Part shown: one piece after another, positions 25,185-34,527 of the stretch | How the letters are laid out: every line of letters begins with the position of its first letter | Position numbering within the stretch: position 1 is the stretch's first letter | Assembly: GCF_035958815.1 (NCBI RefSeq) | Contig: NZ_CP108383.1 | Span: 4,650,001 to 4,714,000, forward strand | Length of the DNA stretch: 64,000 bases | Direction: 5' to 3' | Source of the DNA: Nocardia sp. NBC_01327 | GTDB lineage: Bacteria; Actinomycetota; Actinomycetes; Mycobacteriales; Mycobacteriaceae | Position numbers and translations under genes: made by a program | The notes under the pieces: generated by a model | What the model was told of the DNA's origin: nothing | The model's database searches: none | Seen by the model: the letters and a program-made list of their open reading frames with translations, nothing else

Positions 25185-26909
25185 ATGAATTCGCCGACCA
25201 ACTCCGATGACACCGTCGATGTGGCCGTCCTGGGCGGCGGCATCGCGGGACTCACCCTCGCCTTGCAGCTCAAGCAGTCCATGCCCGATCTCGCCGTCAC
25301 GGTCATCGAGCGGCAGGCGCATCCGGTCGCCGAGGCCGCCCACAAGGTCGGCGAATCCAGCGTCGAGATGCAGGCCCACTATCTGCGAGATGTCCTGGGC
25401 CTGCGCGAGCACCTCGACAGCGCCCAGTTGCGCAAGTTCGGTCTGCGAATGTTCTTCCCCAGCAACGGGAACCGCGACATCGCCCGCCGGGTGGAATTCG
25501 GGCAGATCGAGGAGGCGCCGCTGTCGACCTATCAGCTCGACCGCGGCCGCCTCGAGAACCACCTGGGCGCCCGGATCGCCGCCGAAGGGGTGCGTTTCCT
25601 CGACCACCGGCGCATCACCGGGATCGACCTGCGCGCCGGCGACGAGCCACACGTGATCGAGATGAGCGACGGCGGCGAGCGCCGCACGCTCCGGGCTCGC
25701 TGGGTGGTCGACGCATCCGGGCGCGCGGGCCTGCTCAAGCGCCAACTGGGACTCGCTAAACCGGTTGCGCACCAAGCGAACTCCTCATGGTTCCGAGTGG
25801 CGCATCCGATCGATATCGGCACCTGGTCTGCAGACGTGGACTGGGTCGCCCGCACTGACGTCGAACGCGGTCCCTACGGCAGGCGTGGTGGTGCACGCCG
25901 GTTCTCTACGAATCATTTGATGGGCCATGGCTATTGGGTGTGGCTCATTCCGCTCGCATCGGGATCGACCAGCGTCGGCATCGTCGCGGACGCGCGGATC
26001 CACCCGCACTCCGGGTTCAACACTCTCGACCGCGCGCTCGAATGGCTCGGTGACCACGAACCACAGTGCGCGGCGGATGTGCAGGCCCACCGGGACCGGA
26101 TACAGGACTTCCGGGTCATGCGCGACTACGCCTACGGCTGCAAACAGGTGTATTCCCAGGACCGCTGGTTTCTCACCGGCGAGGCCGGGGTTTCGATCGA
26201 CCCCCTGTACTCCTCCGGCGGCGACCTCATGGCGGTCAGCAACGGGCTGATCGTGGATCTGATCGGCCGCGGCCGTGCGGGGGAGGACATCAGCGACAGG
26301 ACAGTCGCCCACAATCAGCTCTACCTGCTGCTCAGCGAAATCTGGCTGGTCGCCTACGCGCAGCAGTACCCGCTGATGGGCAACTCGCAGGTGATGGTGG
26401 CCAAGGTCATCTGGGACACCATCATGTACTGGTCGGTGCCCGGGCTGCTGTTCTTCCACGGCACGTTTCCGCATCTGAGCGAGCATCCCGGATCGCTGGT
26501 AAACCTGTTCCGCGCCTTCAAGATCCACAGCCGCGTGCAGCAGTTCGTTCGTGAGTGGCACGCGGTGGACGACCGGCCCGCCGAGGGGCTCTTCGCCGAT
26601 CCGTACACGCTGATGCCGTTCATCGTCGACCTGCACGAGGGGATGGCCGCAGGGCTGCCGGCCGACGAATTGGACCAGCAGTTCGCCACGAATGTCGCGC
26701 TGCTCGAGCAGATCGCCGGACAGTTGGTCACCACCGTCATCGACCAGCTGCGGCATGCGCCGGAACCGGCGGCCGGGTCGCAGCTCGAGACGTGGCTCGC
26801 AGATCCCCTGCTGACCGAACTGCGGGTGCTCTACCAGCGCAGGCAGGAGACCAACCCGATCGACAGCGGGTGGATCACGCTGGGGCGGCAGAGCCCCTCG
26901 ATAGCGTGA
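25185..26909 (+). CDS. FAD-dependent halogenase-like flavoprotein 3
   Basis: The ATG at 25185 follows GTAGGAGGCACC; 574 residues. The FAD loop GGGIAG is at residues 17-22. Then come HKVGESSVEMQAHYLRDVLG, LRKFGLRMFF (putative catalytic Lys), and a full WVWLIP motif at 251-256. The C-terminal domain is close to that of gene 2, and both lie in the same operon 52 bp apart, so they are recent duplicates. A loop after the FAD domain (RTDVERGPYGRRGGARRF) is an insertion absent in genes 1 and 2. It probably acts on a PKS-bound or released chain. Confidence 0.8.
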   Translation: MNSPTNSDDTVDVAVLGGGIAGLTLALQLKQSMPDLAVTVIERQAHPVAEAAHKVGESSVEMQAHYLRDVLGLREHLDSAQLRKFGLRMFFPSNGNRDIARRVEFGQIEEAPLSTYQLDRGRLENHLGARIAAEGVRFLDHRRITGIDLRAGDEPHVIEMSDGGERRTLRARWVVDASGRAGLLKRQLGLAKPVAHQANSSWFRVAHPIDIGTWSADVDWVARTDVERGPYGRRGGARRFSTNHLMGHGYWVWLIPLASGSTSVGIVADARIHPHSGFNTLDRALEWLGDHEPQCAADVQAHRDRIQDFRVMRDYAYGCKQVYSQDRWFLTGEAGVSIDPLYSSGGDLMAVSNGLIVDLIGRGRAGEDISDRTVAHNQLYLLLSEIWLVAYAQQYPLMGNSQVMVAKVIWDTIMYWSVPGLLFFHGTFPHLSEHPGSLVNLFRAFKIHSRVQQFVREWHAVDDRPAEGLFADPYTLMPFIVDLHEGMAAGLPADELDQQFATNVALLEQIAGQLVTTVIDQLRHAPEPAAGSQLETWLADPLLTELRVLYQRRQETNPIDSGWITLGRQSPSIA

Positions 26910-26918
26910 GTGGGAACC

Positions 26919-27824
26919 ATGACCGGTACCGAGGATCGGATCCGGGCGCGAGTCGCGGACCTGCCGCCCGAACAACGTGCCCGGCTCGCCGAACGACTAC
27001 GCGGACGGTCGCCGGAAACGGCAGCGGCGCATAACCACACAGCTGCCGGGCCCGATCGGCACAGCGCGGTGTGGTTCGTCCGGCACGGTTGCGCAGATCC
27101 CGCAGTGCGGCTGTTCTGCTTCCCGTACGCCGGTAGCGGGGCATCGGTGTTCCGTGCCTGGGGCAACCATTTGCCCGCCGACGTCGAGGTGTGCGCGATT
27201 CAGTTGCCCGGCCGCGAATCCCGGGCCGCAGAGCCCGCCTACCGGCGGCTGGTCGCCTTGGTATCCGACCTGCAGGCGGTGATCACACCGCTGCTCGACC
27301 GGCCGTTCGTGTTCTTCGGGCACAGCATGGGTGCACTGGTGGCCTTCGAACTGGCGCGGCAGCTGCGGCAGTTCGGTGTGCCACAACCGGAACGTCTGTG
27401 CCTAGCGGCATTTCGGGCGCCACAGCTGCCCAATCCCAATATTCGGATCTATCACCTGCCGGACGAAGTCCTCAAATCGGTTCTCGCCAAGGACGGCACG
27501 CCTCGCGAGGTGCTGGACGATGACGAGCTGATGCGCGCCTGGCTGCCGATGCTGCGCGCGGACATCGAACTGTGCGACACCTACCAGTACACGCTCGAAT
27601 CGCCGCTTCCGATGCCGGTGTCGGTATTCGGCGGCACGCACGACATGCGGGTCGGGCGCGCGGACCTCGAGCAATGGAAGATGCAGGCGGGCAACGAATT
27701 CGACCTCACCATGCTGCCGGGCTCGCATTTCTTCCTCCGCGACAGCGCGGATCTGCTACTGGCTCACCTGTCCACCGAACTCCAGTCGATGACGACCTAC
27801 GAGGGGGCACCACCGCATGAGTGA
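26919..27824 (+). CDS. Type II thioesterase with N-terminal helix
   Basis: The ATG at 26919 lies 9 bp after the halogenase stop; a GTG at 26910 is possible. The product has 301 residues. An N-terminal amphipathic helix (IRARVADLPPEQRARLAERL) resembles that of halogenase-like protein 2. The alpha/beta-hydrolase core is of the GrsT/TesA type: RLFCFPYAGSGASVFRAW, GHSMG with Ser136, Asp242 in GGTHDMRV, His270 in GSHFFL. Type II thioesterases remove aberrant acyl groups from carrier proteins or release the chain; since the PKS has no terminal TE, this one may do the release. The stop overlaps the PKS start by 8 bp. Confidence 0.88.
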   Translation: MTGTEDRIRARVADLPPEQRARLAERLRGRSPETAAAHNHTAAGPDRHSAVWFVRHGCADPAVRLFCFPYAGSGASVFRAWGNHLPADVEVCAIQLPGRESRAAEPAYRRLVALVSDLQAVITPLLDRPFVFFGHSMGALVAFELARQLRQFGVPQPERLCLAAFRAPQLPNPNIRIYHLPDEVLKSVLAKDGTPREVLDDDELMRAWLPMLRADIELCDTYQYTLESPLPMPVSVFGGTHDMRVGRADLEQWKMQAGNEFDLTMLPGSHFFLRDSADLLLAHLSTELQSMTTYEGAPPHE

Positions 27825-30800
27825 ATTGACCTGCGATACAGCAGATTCCCAGCACGAACCCCTCGCGATCGTCGGAATCGGATGCCATTTCCCCGGTGGA
27901 GCCTCCACCCCGGCCGCCTTCTGGGATCTGCTCTGCGCCGGCGTGGACGCCACCCGCGAATTGCCACCGGACCGCTGGGAGGTCGGCAAGTTCTACGATC
28001 CCGACCCCGCCAAACTCGGCAAGATGAGCACCTGCCGCGGCGGCTTCCTGGATCGGGTCGACCAATTCGATGCCGCCTTCTTCGGCATCTCGCCGCGTGA
28101 GGCGATCTGGCTCGACCCCCAGCAGCGCATGCTGCTGCGCGTGGCATGGGAGGCCTTCGAAGACTCCGGTGCCGACATGGATCGCCTGGCGGGCAGCGAC
28201 GTCGGTGTATTCGTCGGAGGTTTCACCCTGGACTACAACCTGCTGCAGAACTACGGCGTGCACAGCCGCTACGAACTCCAGGCGAATTCGGCCACCGGCA
28301 TGATGATGACGATGCTGGCCAACCGGCTGTCCCATGCCTTCGACTTCCGCGGCCCCAGTCTCACCGTCGACACCGCCTGCTCCGGATCGCTGGTGGCACT
28401 TCACCTTGCGGTGCAGGCGATCCGGAACGGTGAATGCTCGCAGGCCCTCGTCGGCGGCGTCAACGTGATGCTGGCCCCGAACATGACGATCGCGGAATCC
28501 AAGGGCGGATTCCTGAGCCCCGACGGGCGGTGCAAGACCTTCGACATCTCGGCGAACGGCTACGCGCGCGGCGAGGGCGCGGGCGTGGTCCTGCTCAAAC
28601 CGCTCGCCCGGGCGCTGGCCGAGCGCGATTCGATCTACGCGCTCGTCCGCGGGACCGCCGTCACGCAGGACGGCCACACCAATGGCATCACCGTGCCGAA
28701 CGGCGATGCGCAGGAGGCGACCATGCGCGCGGCTTACCTGCGCGCCGGAGTGCCGCCCCGGCAGGTGCAGTACATCGAGGCCCATGGCACCGGCACGCCG
28801 CTCGGCGATCCGATCGAGGCCGCCGCCATCGGCCGGGTGCTGTCGGCGAACCGGCCTGTCGGCGAACCCATTCTCCTCGGGTCGGTCAAGACCAATATCG
28901 GGCACCTCGAGGCCGCGGCCGGCGTTGCCGGGCTGATCAAGGTCGCACTGTCGTTGCAGCACAAGCGAATTCCGGGCCACCTACACCTGACCGAGCCCAA
29001 CCCGGCGATCCCGTTCGAGGAGTTCGGATTGCGCGTGCCCACCCGGGTGATCGACTGGCCGAGTGGAGACGGCCCCCGATGCGCAGGTGTGAACTCGTTC
29101 GGGTTCGGCGGTACCAACGCCCATGCCGTGCTGCAGGAGCCGCCCGCCGAGACCGCCGTGGCAGCCCGCACCGACGACCGCCGCCACGTCGTCGTGCTGT
29201 CCGCGCGCAGCGCTGCCGCACTGCGCGAGCTGACCGAGTCGATGTGCGCACACCTGGGCGAAACCGACTGCAGCCTGGCTGATATCGCGTATTCATCGAG
29301 CCTGCGCCGCACCCATCACGACCATCGCCTCGCCGTGGTCGCCCGGAGCTGCGACCAGGCCCGCGAACGGCTGCGCGCCTCCCTTGATGCGGATCAGGCC
29401 CCCGGTGTCGTCGCGGGGCGGGCGCATTCAGGGAACAGGCCCAAACTCGCCTTCGTCTGCTCGGGCATGGGCCCGCAATGGTGGGGCATGGGGCGGCAGC
29501 TGTTGGAGACCGAGCCCGAATTCCGCCAGGCTGTCGAAGACTGTGCCACAGAGCTTTTCAAGTACACCGGTTGGTCACTGCTGGAGGAGATGCTCGCGCC
29601 CGAGGAACGGTCCCGGATAGGCAGGACCGAGGTCGCTCAGCCCGCCAACTTCGCGCTGCAGGTCGGCCTCGCCGCACTGTGGCGTTCCCGGGGCATCGAA
29701 CCGGACGCGATCATCGGTCACAGCGCGGGTGAGGTCGCCGCGCAGTACCTGGCCGGGGTGCTGAGCCTGCACGACGCGATCAAGGTCATCTACTACCGCA
29801 GCAGCCTGCAGCAGCGCATGGCGGGACGCGGCCGGATGCTGGCGGTCGGCCTGACACCCGAAACCCTCGAGCGGGCGGTCGCCGACGCCGGCCCGACGGT
29901 ATCGGTGGCGGCGATCAACAGCCCGAGCGCGGTCACGCTGTCCGGCGACGCCGAAGTCTTGGAGAGCATGGCGGCGCAACTGGATACCTTCGGCGTCTTC
30001 CACCGGTTCCTGCCCGTCGAGGTCCCGTTTCACAGCCACTACATGGATCCGCTGCGCGCGGAGCTCGAGTCCGGCCTGTCCGGCTTGTGCCCGGCCACTG
30101 CGACATTGCCGCTGTACTCGACGGTCACCGGCAGCCGGATCGACGGCGGCGGGGTCGACGCCCGCTACTGGTGGCAGAACGTCCGCGCGACGGTCCTGTT
30201 CTCGGCCGCATTCAGCGAGATGGTCGACGACGGCTACACCCATTTCCTCGAACTCGCACCGCACCCGGTCCTGGCGAGCTCGATGCACGAACTGCTCACC
30301 GGGTCCGGGCGCGAGGGCCTGGTCGTTGCGTCGCTGCGCCGCGACGAGGCCGACGACGAGATCCTGCTCCGGTCACTGGGATCACTGCACGGCCACGGAC
30401 ATTCGGTGAGGTGGGCGACCCTGCACGGCGACGATGCCAAGTACGTCAAGCTGCCGAACTACCCGTGGCAGCTGGAGAGGTACTGGAACGAATCGGCGGA
30501 GGCCCGTGAGGACCGCCACTACCGGCAGGTGCATCCACTGTTGGGACAGCGGATGAACGCCGCGCATCGCACCTGGGAGGTGGAGCTCAACACCGGCCGT
30601 CTGGCATATCTGACCGACCATCGCATCCAGGACAACACCCTGCTGCCCGCCGCGGCTCTGGTCGAGATGGCGCTGGCTGCCGCCCGTGAGGCGTACGGGC
30701 CCGGCGATTACGCCGTCGAGGATCTGCAACTGCGCAAGGCGCTGGTCGTATCGCCGGTCTCGGACGCACGGATGCGCACGACGCTGTACCAGGAGCAGGC

Positions 30801-33561
30801 CCGCGTCGAGATTTCCAGCTACCTGGCGCTTCCCAGCGGCGAACGGCAGTGGACGATCCACGCCAGCGCCCAGCTCGGCACGAGTACAGCCTCGCCCGCT
30901 CCCCGCGACCTGGCCGGAACCCGTACCGGATGTGGGAACTACGTCTCGCGAGACGAGTTCTACACGCGCACAAAAGAAATGGGGTTTCAGTACGGTCCCG
31001 CCTTCCAGGGTGTGCGCGATATCGTCACCGGCGAGGGGGTCGCAGTCGGCTCGGTCACGATTCCGGACGAGATCAGCACGGATCTGCTCGACTATCAATT
31101 CCATCCGAGCCTGCTCGACGCGGCGTTCCAGATCCTGCTGGTCGCCGCGACCGCACCCGATCAGCAGCGCTCGACACCATATCTCCCGGTCCGCATCGAC
31201 CGGATCCGCGTACTGGCCCCACCGGTCGCAGACATGGTCGTCGTCGCACAGGTCCGAATGGCAGACCTGTCGCGAATCGTCAGCGATATCGCCCTGTGCG
31301 ACCGCACGGGCCGGGTCCTGGTCCAGATCGACGGCTTCCGGGCGCAGTCGCTCGCCGTCGCGGCGAGCCTCTCGCCCGACCGCATCGACCGCGGCCTCTA
31401 CGAGTTGACCTGGCAGCCGGCACCTCCGGCGACGGCCATCACCGACGATGATGAGGCGCTACAGGTCCCGCAACCCGGCCTGGTCGTCGCCGGCGATGGT
31501 GTGCCGGTGCAGGTCCCAGAACCCAGCCTGGCCGGCGCCGGCGGGGATTGGGTGATCTTCGCCGATACGACAGGCGTCGGCGACGAGGCAGCGACCGTTC
31601 TGTGTGCCGCGGGGCACCGTGTCTTCCGAGTGATCCACGCCGAGGTCGCAGAGCTCACTGACTGTGGTGCGGACACCTACCTGATCGATGCCGCGAATCC
31701 GGCGCACTATCTGCAGTTGATGCAGGCGCTGCACGACCACGAGATCGGTGTGCTCGCGCATCTGTGGAGCCTGGACATCGAGGTGAGCGATACCGACTTC
31801 GACGACCTCGGCTCGGCCGACGATCTCCAGGATTCCCAGGAGATGGGCGTGCTGTCGGTCATGCGGCTGATGCAGGCCCTCTCCGCCGAGCAGACGTGGG
31901 CGCCGAAGTTGTGGCTGGTCACCCGCGGCGGGCAATCCGTTGGTGCGCAGGGCAATCGGTGCAATGTCGCGCAGGCGCCGCTGTGGGGCCTGGGCCGCGT
32001 GATCGGCCACCAGGAATTCGCGACCCGCTGGGGCGGCCTGTGCGACCTGGACCCATCCGGCAGCGCCGCCGAGCAGGGCCGCCTGCTGGTCGGCGAGATC
32101 GCCGGTGGCCTCGAGGATTCCGGCCGCACCGGGACCATCGAGAGCGTTGCCGAGGATCAGGTCGCGCTGCGGGGGAGTGAGCGATACGTCGCCCGCCTGG
32201 TCGAAAGTGGCAGTCTCACAGCACCGTTCCCCGCTCGCATGCGTGATTCGGGTAGCTATCTCGTGACCGGTGGACTGGGCGCGCTCGGCCTGCTCGTCGC
32301 GCGGTTCCTCGTCGATCAGGGCGCGCGTGATGTGGTCCTGATGGGACGAACCTCGATCCCGCCGCGTTCGTCCTGGGATGAGCTGGCGTCGGACGACCCG
32401 CGGCGCAGCCTCGCCGGCACCATTCGGGAACTCGAATCACAGGGCGCGAGAATACATCTGGCCACAGTCGATGTGACTTCCGCAGAGCAGCTGCGGCGGT
32501 GGTCCGACACGCACCGCGAGCAGGGGCTCCCGCCGCTGGCCGGTGTCGTCCACGTTGCCGGCGTCGTCGAGGACGAACTGCTGGTGCGGACGAACGCGGC
32601 GACGTTCACGAAGGTGTTGCGGCCCAAGCTGATCGGCGGATGGCTGCTGCATCGTCTTCTGCGGGACGTACCGCTGGATTTCTTCGTTCTGTTCTCCTCC
32701 ACCGGTTCGGTGATCGCCTCGCCGGGCCAGGGCAATTACGCGGCGGGCAACGCCTTCCTGGACGCACTGGCGCACTACCGGCGCGGACTCGGGCTGCCGG
32801 CGCTCAGCATCGGGTGGGGGCCGTGGTCTGTGGGCATGGTCGAACAGCTCGACCTGGAACAGATGTATGCCCGTCGCGGTATCGAGCTCATCACCCCCGA
32901 GGCCGGGATGCAGATTCTGGGTCGCGTCCTGCACCAACGCCCGGCCCACCTGGTCGCGATCACAGCAGACTGGGCGCGGGCGCGGGAGACCTCGCTCACG
33001 GGGCAACTGCCGCCGATGTTCTCTCTGCTCGATGTCCCGGCCGAGGAGCCCGAGAACGCTGGAGCAGACGCTCATGCGCTCCTCGGGGCGCTGCGCCGAG
33101 CCCCGGAAAGCGAGCGTGTCGCAGTGCTCGGAGAGCATCTGCGCGAGGTCGCGGCGCGGGTGCTCGGTATGGCCGCGGAGCAGGTCGGTACCGATGAGAC
33201 CCTCAGCAGCCTCGGACTGGATTCGATGATGGCGATCGAGATGAAACACCGCGTCGAGGCCGTCCTGGGGATCGACGTCTCGGTCCTGGACCTGCTGCAG
33301 GGCGCAACCATCATCGGGCTCGCGGATGGACTCATCGCGCGGCTCGAACTCGCAGGGGCCGCCACCGAGCAGTCGCCGACCTCCGAAGCCGGTGAGCCAG
33401 CACCCGCCGGTGATCAGCTCGGCGATCTGGAGCAACTGCTCGCCGGTGCCGACCCGGACGAACTCGAGGCGCTGCTGAACGAACTGGAGGATCACCGGCA
33501 CACCAACGGTCACGATCTCGGCGACGTCCCGGCGACGGCGAACCGTGGCGAGCGATCGTGA
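27817..33561 (+). CDS. Type I polyketide synthase, KS-AT-DH-KR-ACP, single module
   Basis: 1914 residues. KS about 15-440: Cys188 in DTACSGS, His323 in EAHGTGT, His363 in NIGHLEAAAG. AT about 540-850: Ser636 in GHSAG; the specificity region reads VPFH (His739), near malonyl-type HAFH. DH about 905-1190: His935 and Asp1101 (HPSLLDAAFQ), but the usual Gly of HxxxGxxxxP is Asp (HRIQDNTLLP). KR about 1475-1660: GGLGALG, Ser1628, Tyr1641; GVVEDELL keeps the Asp of B-type KRs. ACP Ser1803 in LGLDSMM. There is no ER or TE. A 100-residue acidic helical tail follows. With only one module it is probably iterative and makes a polyene chain. Confidence 0.9.
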   Translation: MSELTCDTADSQHEPLAIVGIGCHFPGGASTPAAFWDLLCAGVDATRELPPDRWEVGKFYDPDPAKLGKMSTCRGGFLDRVDQFDAAFFGISPREAIWLDPQQRMLLRVAWEAFEDSGADMDRLAGSDVGVFVGGFTLDYNLLQNYGVHSRYELQANSATGMMMTMLANRLSHAFDFRGPSLTVDTACSGSLVALHLAVQAIRNGECSQALVGGVNVMLAPNMTIAESKGGFLSPDGRCKTFDISANGYARGEGAGVVLLKPLARALAERDSIYALVRGTAVTQDGHTNGITVPNGDAQEATMRAAYLRAGVPPRQVQYIEAHGTGTPLGDPIEAAAIGRVLSANRPVGEPILLGSVKTNIGHLEAAAGVAGLIKVALSLQHKRIPGHLHLTEPNPAIPFEEFGLRVPTRVIDWPSGDGPRCAGVNSFGFGGTNAHAVLQEPPAETAVAARTDDRRHVVVLSARSAAALRELTESMCAHLGETDCSLADIAYSSSLRRTHHDHRLAVVARSCDQARERLRASLDADQAPGVVAGRAHSGNRPKLAFVCSGMGPQWWGMGRQLLETEPEFRQAVEDCATELFKYTGWSLLEEMLAPEERSRIGRTEVAQPANFALQVGLAALWRSRGIEPDAIIGHSAGEVAAQYLAGVLSLHDAIKVIYYRSSLQQRMAGRGRMLAVGLTPETLERAVADAGPTVSVAAINSPSAVTLSGDAEVLESMAAQLDTFGVFHRFLPVEVPFHSHYMDPLRAELESGLSGLCPATATLPLYSTVTGSRIDGGGVDARYWWQNVRATVLFSAAFSEMVDDGYTHFLELAPHPVLASSMHELLTGSGREGLVVASLRRDEADDEILLRSLGSLHGHGHSVRWATLHGDDAKYVKLPNYPWQLERYWNESAEAREDRHYRQVHPLLGQRMNAAHRTWEVELNTGRLAYLTDHRIQDNTLLPAAALVEMALAAAREAYGPGDYAVEDLQLRKALVVSPVSDARMRTTLYQEQARVEISSYLALPSGERQWTIHASAQLGTSTASPAPRDLAGTRTGCGNYVSRDEFYTRTKEMGFQYGPAFQGVRDIVTGEGVAVGSVTIPDEISTDLLDYQFHPSLLDAAFQILLVAATAPDQQRSTPYLPVRIDRIRVLAPPVADMVVVAQVRMADLSRIVSDIALCDRTGRVLVQIDGFRAQSLAVAASLSPDRIDRGLYELTWQPAPPATAITDDDEALQVPQPGLVVAGDGVPVQVPEPSLAGAGGDWVIFADTTGVGDEAATVLCAAGHRVFRVIHAEVAELTDCGADTYLIDAANPAHYLQLMQALHDHEIGVLAHLWSLDIEVSDTDFDDLGSADDLQDSQEMGVLSVMRLMQALSAEQTWAPKLWLVTRGGQSVGAQGNRCNVAQAPLWGLGRVIGHQEFATRWGGLCDLDPSGSAAEQGRLLVGEIAGGLEDSGRTGTIESVAEDQVALRGSERYVARLVESGSLTAPFPARMRDSGSYLVTGGLGALGLLVARFLVDQGARDVVLMGRTSIPPRSSWDELASDDPRRSLAGTIRELESQGARIHLATVDVTSAEQLRRWSDTHREQGLPPLAGVVHVAGVVEDELLVRTNAATFTKVLRPKLIGGWLLHRLLRDVPLDFFVLFSSTGSVIASPGQGNYAAGNAFLDALAHYRRGLGLPALSIGWGPWSVGMVEQLDLEQMYARRGIELITPEAGMQILGRVLHQRPAHLVAITADWARARETSLTGQLPPMFSLLDVPAEEPENAGADAHALLGALRRAPESERVAVLGEHLREVAARVLGMAAEQVGTDETLSSLGLDSMMAIEMKHRVEAVLGIDVSVLDLLQGATIIGLADGLIARLELAGAATEQSPTSEAGEPAPAGDQLGDLEQLLAGADPDELEALLNELEDHRHTNGHDLGDVPATANRGERS

Positions 33562-33643
33562 CGCGGCCGCACACCGTGCCCGCCGAGCCGCGATCGAGGA
33601 CCTGACCGAAGCGGCAATTCCACTGCACCCCAAGGAGATACAC

Positions 33644-33928
33644 ATGACCTACGTGATCACCGAGCGATGCCTCGGCAGCAAGATCGCCTCGTGCTATGAC
33701 GTCTGCCCGGTCGAGGCGATCGGGCCCTCGCCCGACGGACCCGACTTCGACGGGCAGGATCAACTGTTCATCGACCCCGTGGCCTGCATCGAATGTGGTG
33801 CGTGCACGGCGGTCTGTCCGGTCGAGGCGATCTACGACGAGGACGATGTCCCGGAAGAGCTCCGGGTGTCGATCGCGGCCAACCGGCGGCACTTCACAGA
33901 TGAGGCATCTTCGGCACCGCAGGAATGA
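33644..33928 (+). CDS. Ferredoxin, 7Fe (3Fe-4S/4Fe-4S) type
   Basis: A 94-residue ferredoxin with AAGGAG upstream of the ATG. The N-terminal cluster motif C-x7-C-x3-CP (CLGSKIASCYDVCPVEAIG) is the 7Fe type; the second, CIECGACTAVCPVEAIYD, is a CxxCxxCxxxCP 4Fe-4S motif. The C-terminus is helical and acidic. It lies 82 bp after the PKS and is the last gene of the operon. It could supply electrons to an oxidative tailoring step or a flavin reductase for the halogenase-like enzymes, but no P450 or reductase is present in the window, so the partner is unknown. Confidence 0.88.
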   Translation: MTYVITERCLGSKIASCYDVCPVEAIGPSPDGPDFDGQDQLFIDPVACIECGACTAVCPVEAIYDEDDVPEELRVSIAANRRHFTDEASSAPQE

Positions 33929-33942
33929 CGGTCGGCCCTGAC

Positions 33943-33977
33943 CGAGGCCCAAGTCCCTGCCGAGGACTTGGGCCTCG
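33943..33977 (+). terminator. Strong hairpin after ferredoxin gene
   Basis: CGAGGCCCAAGTCC (33943-33956) pairs perfectly with GGACTTGGGCCTCG (33964-33977) across a 7-nt loop, 15 bp after the ferredoxin stop. It probably ends the PKS operon. There is no T-run, so it may act with Rho or serve both this operon and the convergent SCP2 gene. Confidence 0.65.
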
Positions 33978-34103
33978 AGTACAACGTGCAGAGATCACGC
34001 GGAGCCCCAAACGGGTTCAGCCCCAACGCATTGCGCCAGGTCGGCCACGACACGATCGACACGTGCCCCGGTGAGACCGGAGCACGTGTCGAACTGTGCG
34101 GCT

Positions 34104-34433
34104 TCAGGCTTCGGTGTCGAAGAGTTCGGGGACCCGCAGTGCGAGCGTCATATCACCCTCGACCTTCATCCTGCCCGTCATGAAGGCATGCATCGCGTCC
34201 ATGCGGCCCTCGGCGATGGCGAGCCAGATCTCGCTGGTGGTGCTGAAGGTGGTATCCGGCGCGGGGACGCCGCCGGGGATGAGGCGCCCGCGGCCGCCCT
34301 TGATCTCGACAGCCCACACTCCGGGGTCGAGGTCGGTGAGCCGCCACTGGAGCGTGCGTTCGAGACCCGCCGCGGCTTCGGTGCGGAGGCGGCCGGGCAG
34401 TTCGTCGAAGAGTTCGCCGACAGTGAGAGTCAT
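34104..34433 (-). CDS. SCP2 sterol-binding-domain protein
   Basis: A 109-residue protein that is essentially one SCP2 domain: TVGELFDELPGRL at the start, ERTLQWRLTDLDPGVWAVEI strand region, TTFSTTSEIWLAIAEGRMDA, and the final AFMTGRMKVEGDMTLALRVP helix that covers the hydrophobic cavity. These domains bind lipids or acyl chains. It faces the PKS operon across the hairpin at 33943, so it may hold a lipophilic intermediate or product of the cluster; that is inference from position. The ATG at 34433 is the only sensible start. Confidence 0.85.
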   Translation of the reverse strand: MTLTVGELFDELPGRLRTEAAAGLERTLQWRLTDLDPGVWAVEIKGGRGRLIPGGVPAPDTTFSTTSEIWLAIAEGRMDAMHAFMTGRMKVEGDMTLALRVPELFDTEA

Positions 34434-34527
34434 GGGACTGCGCTCCTGATCTCGTATTGTTCAGGCGGGCATGGCTTTTCGGTCGGCCCGCGCGTGATCA
34501 ACCTAACCGGGTCCACTTCCCCCCGTA

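Noticed and set aside
27817..33561. Enediyne-type PKS because of the DUF1702 neighbours
   Set aside because: Domain order is KS-AT-DH-KR-ACP with a C-terminal ACP; the central ACP and terminal phosphopantetheinyl-transferase-like domain of enediyne PKS are not seen.
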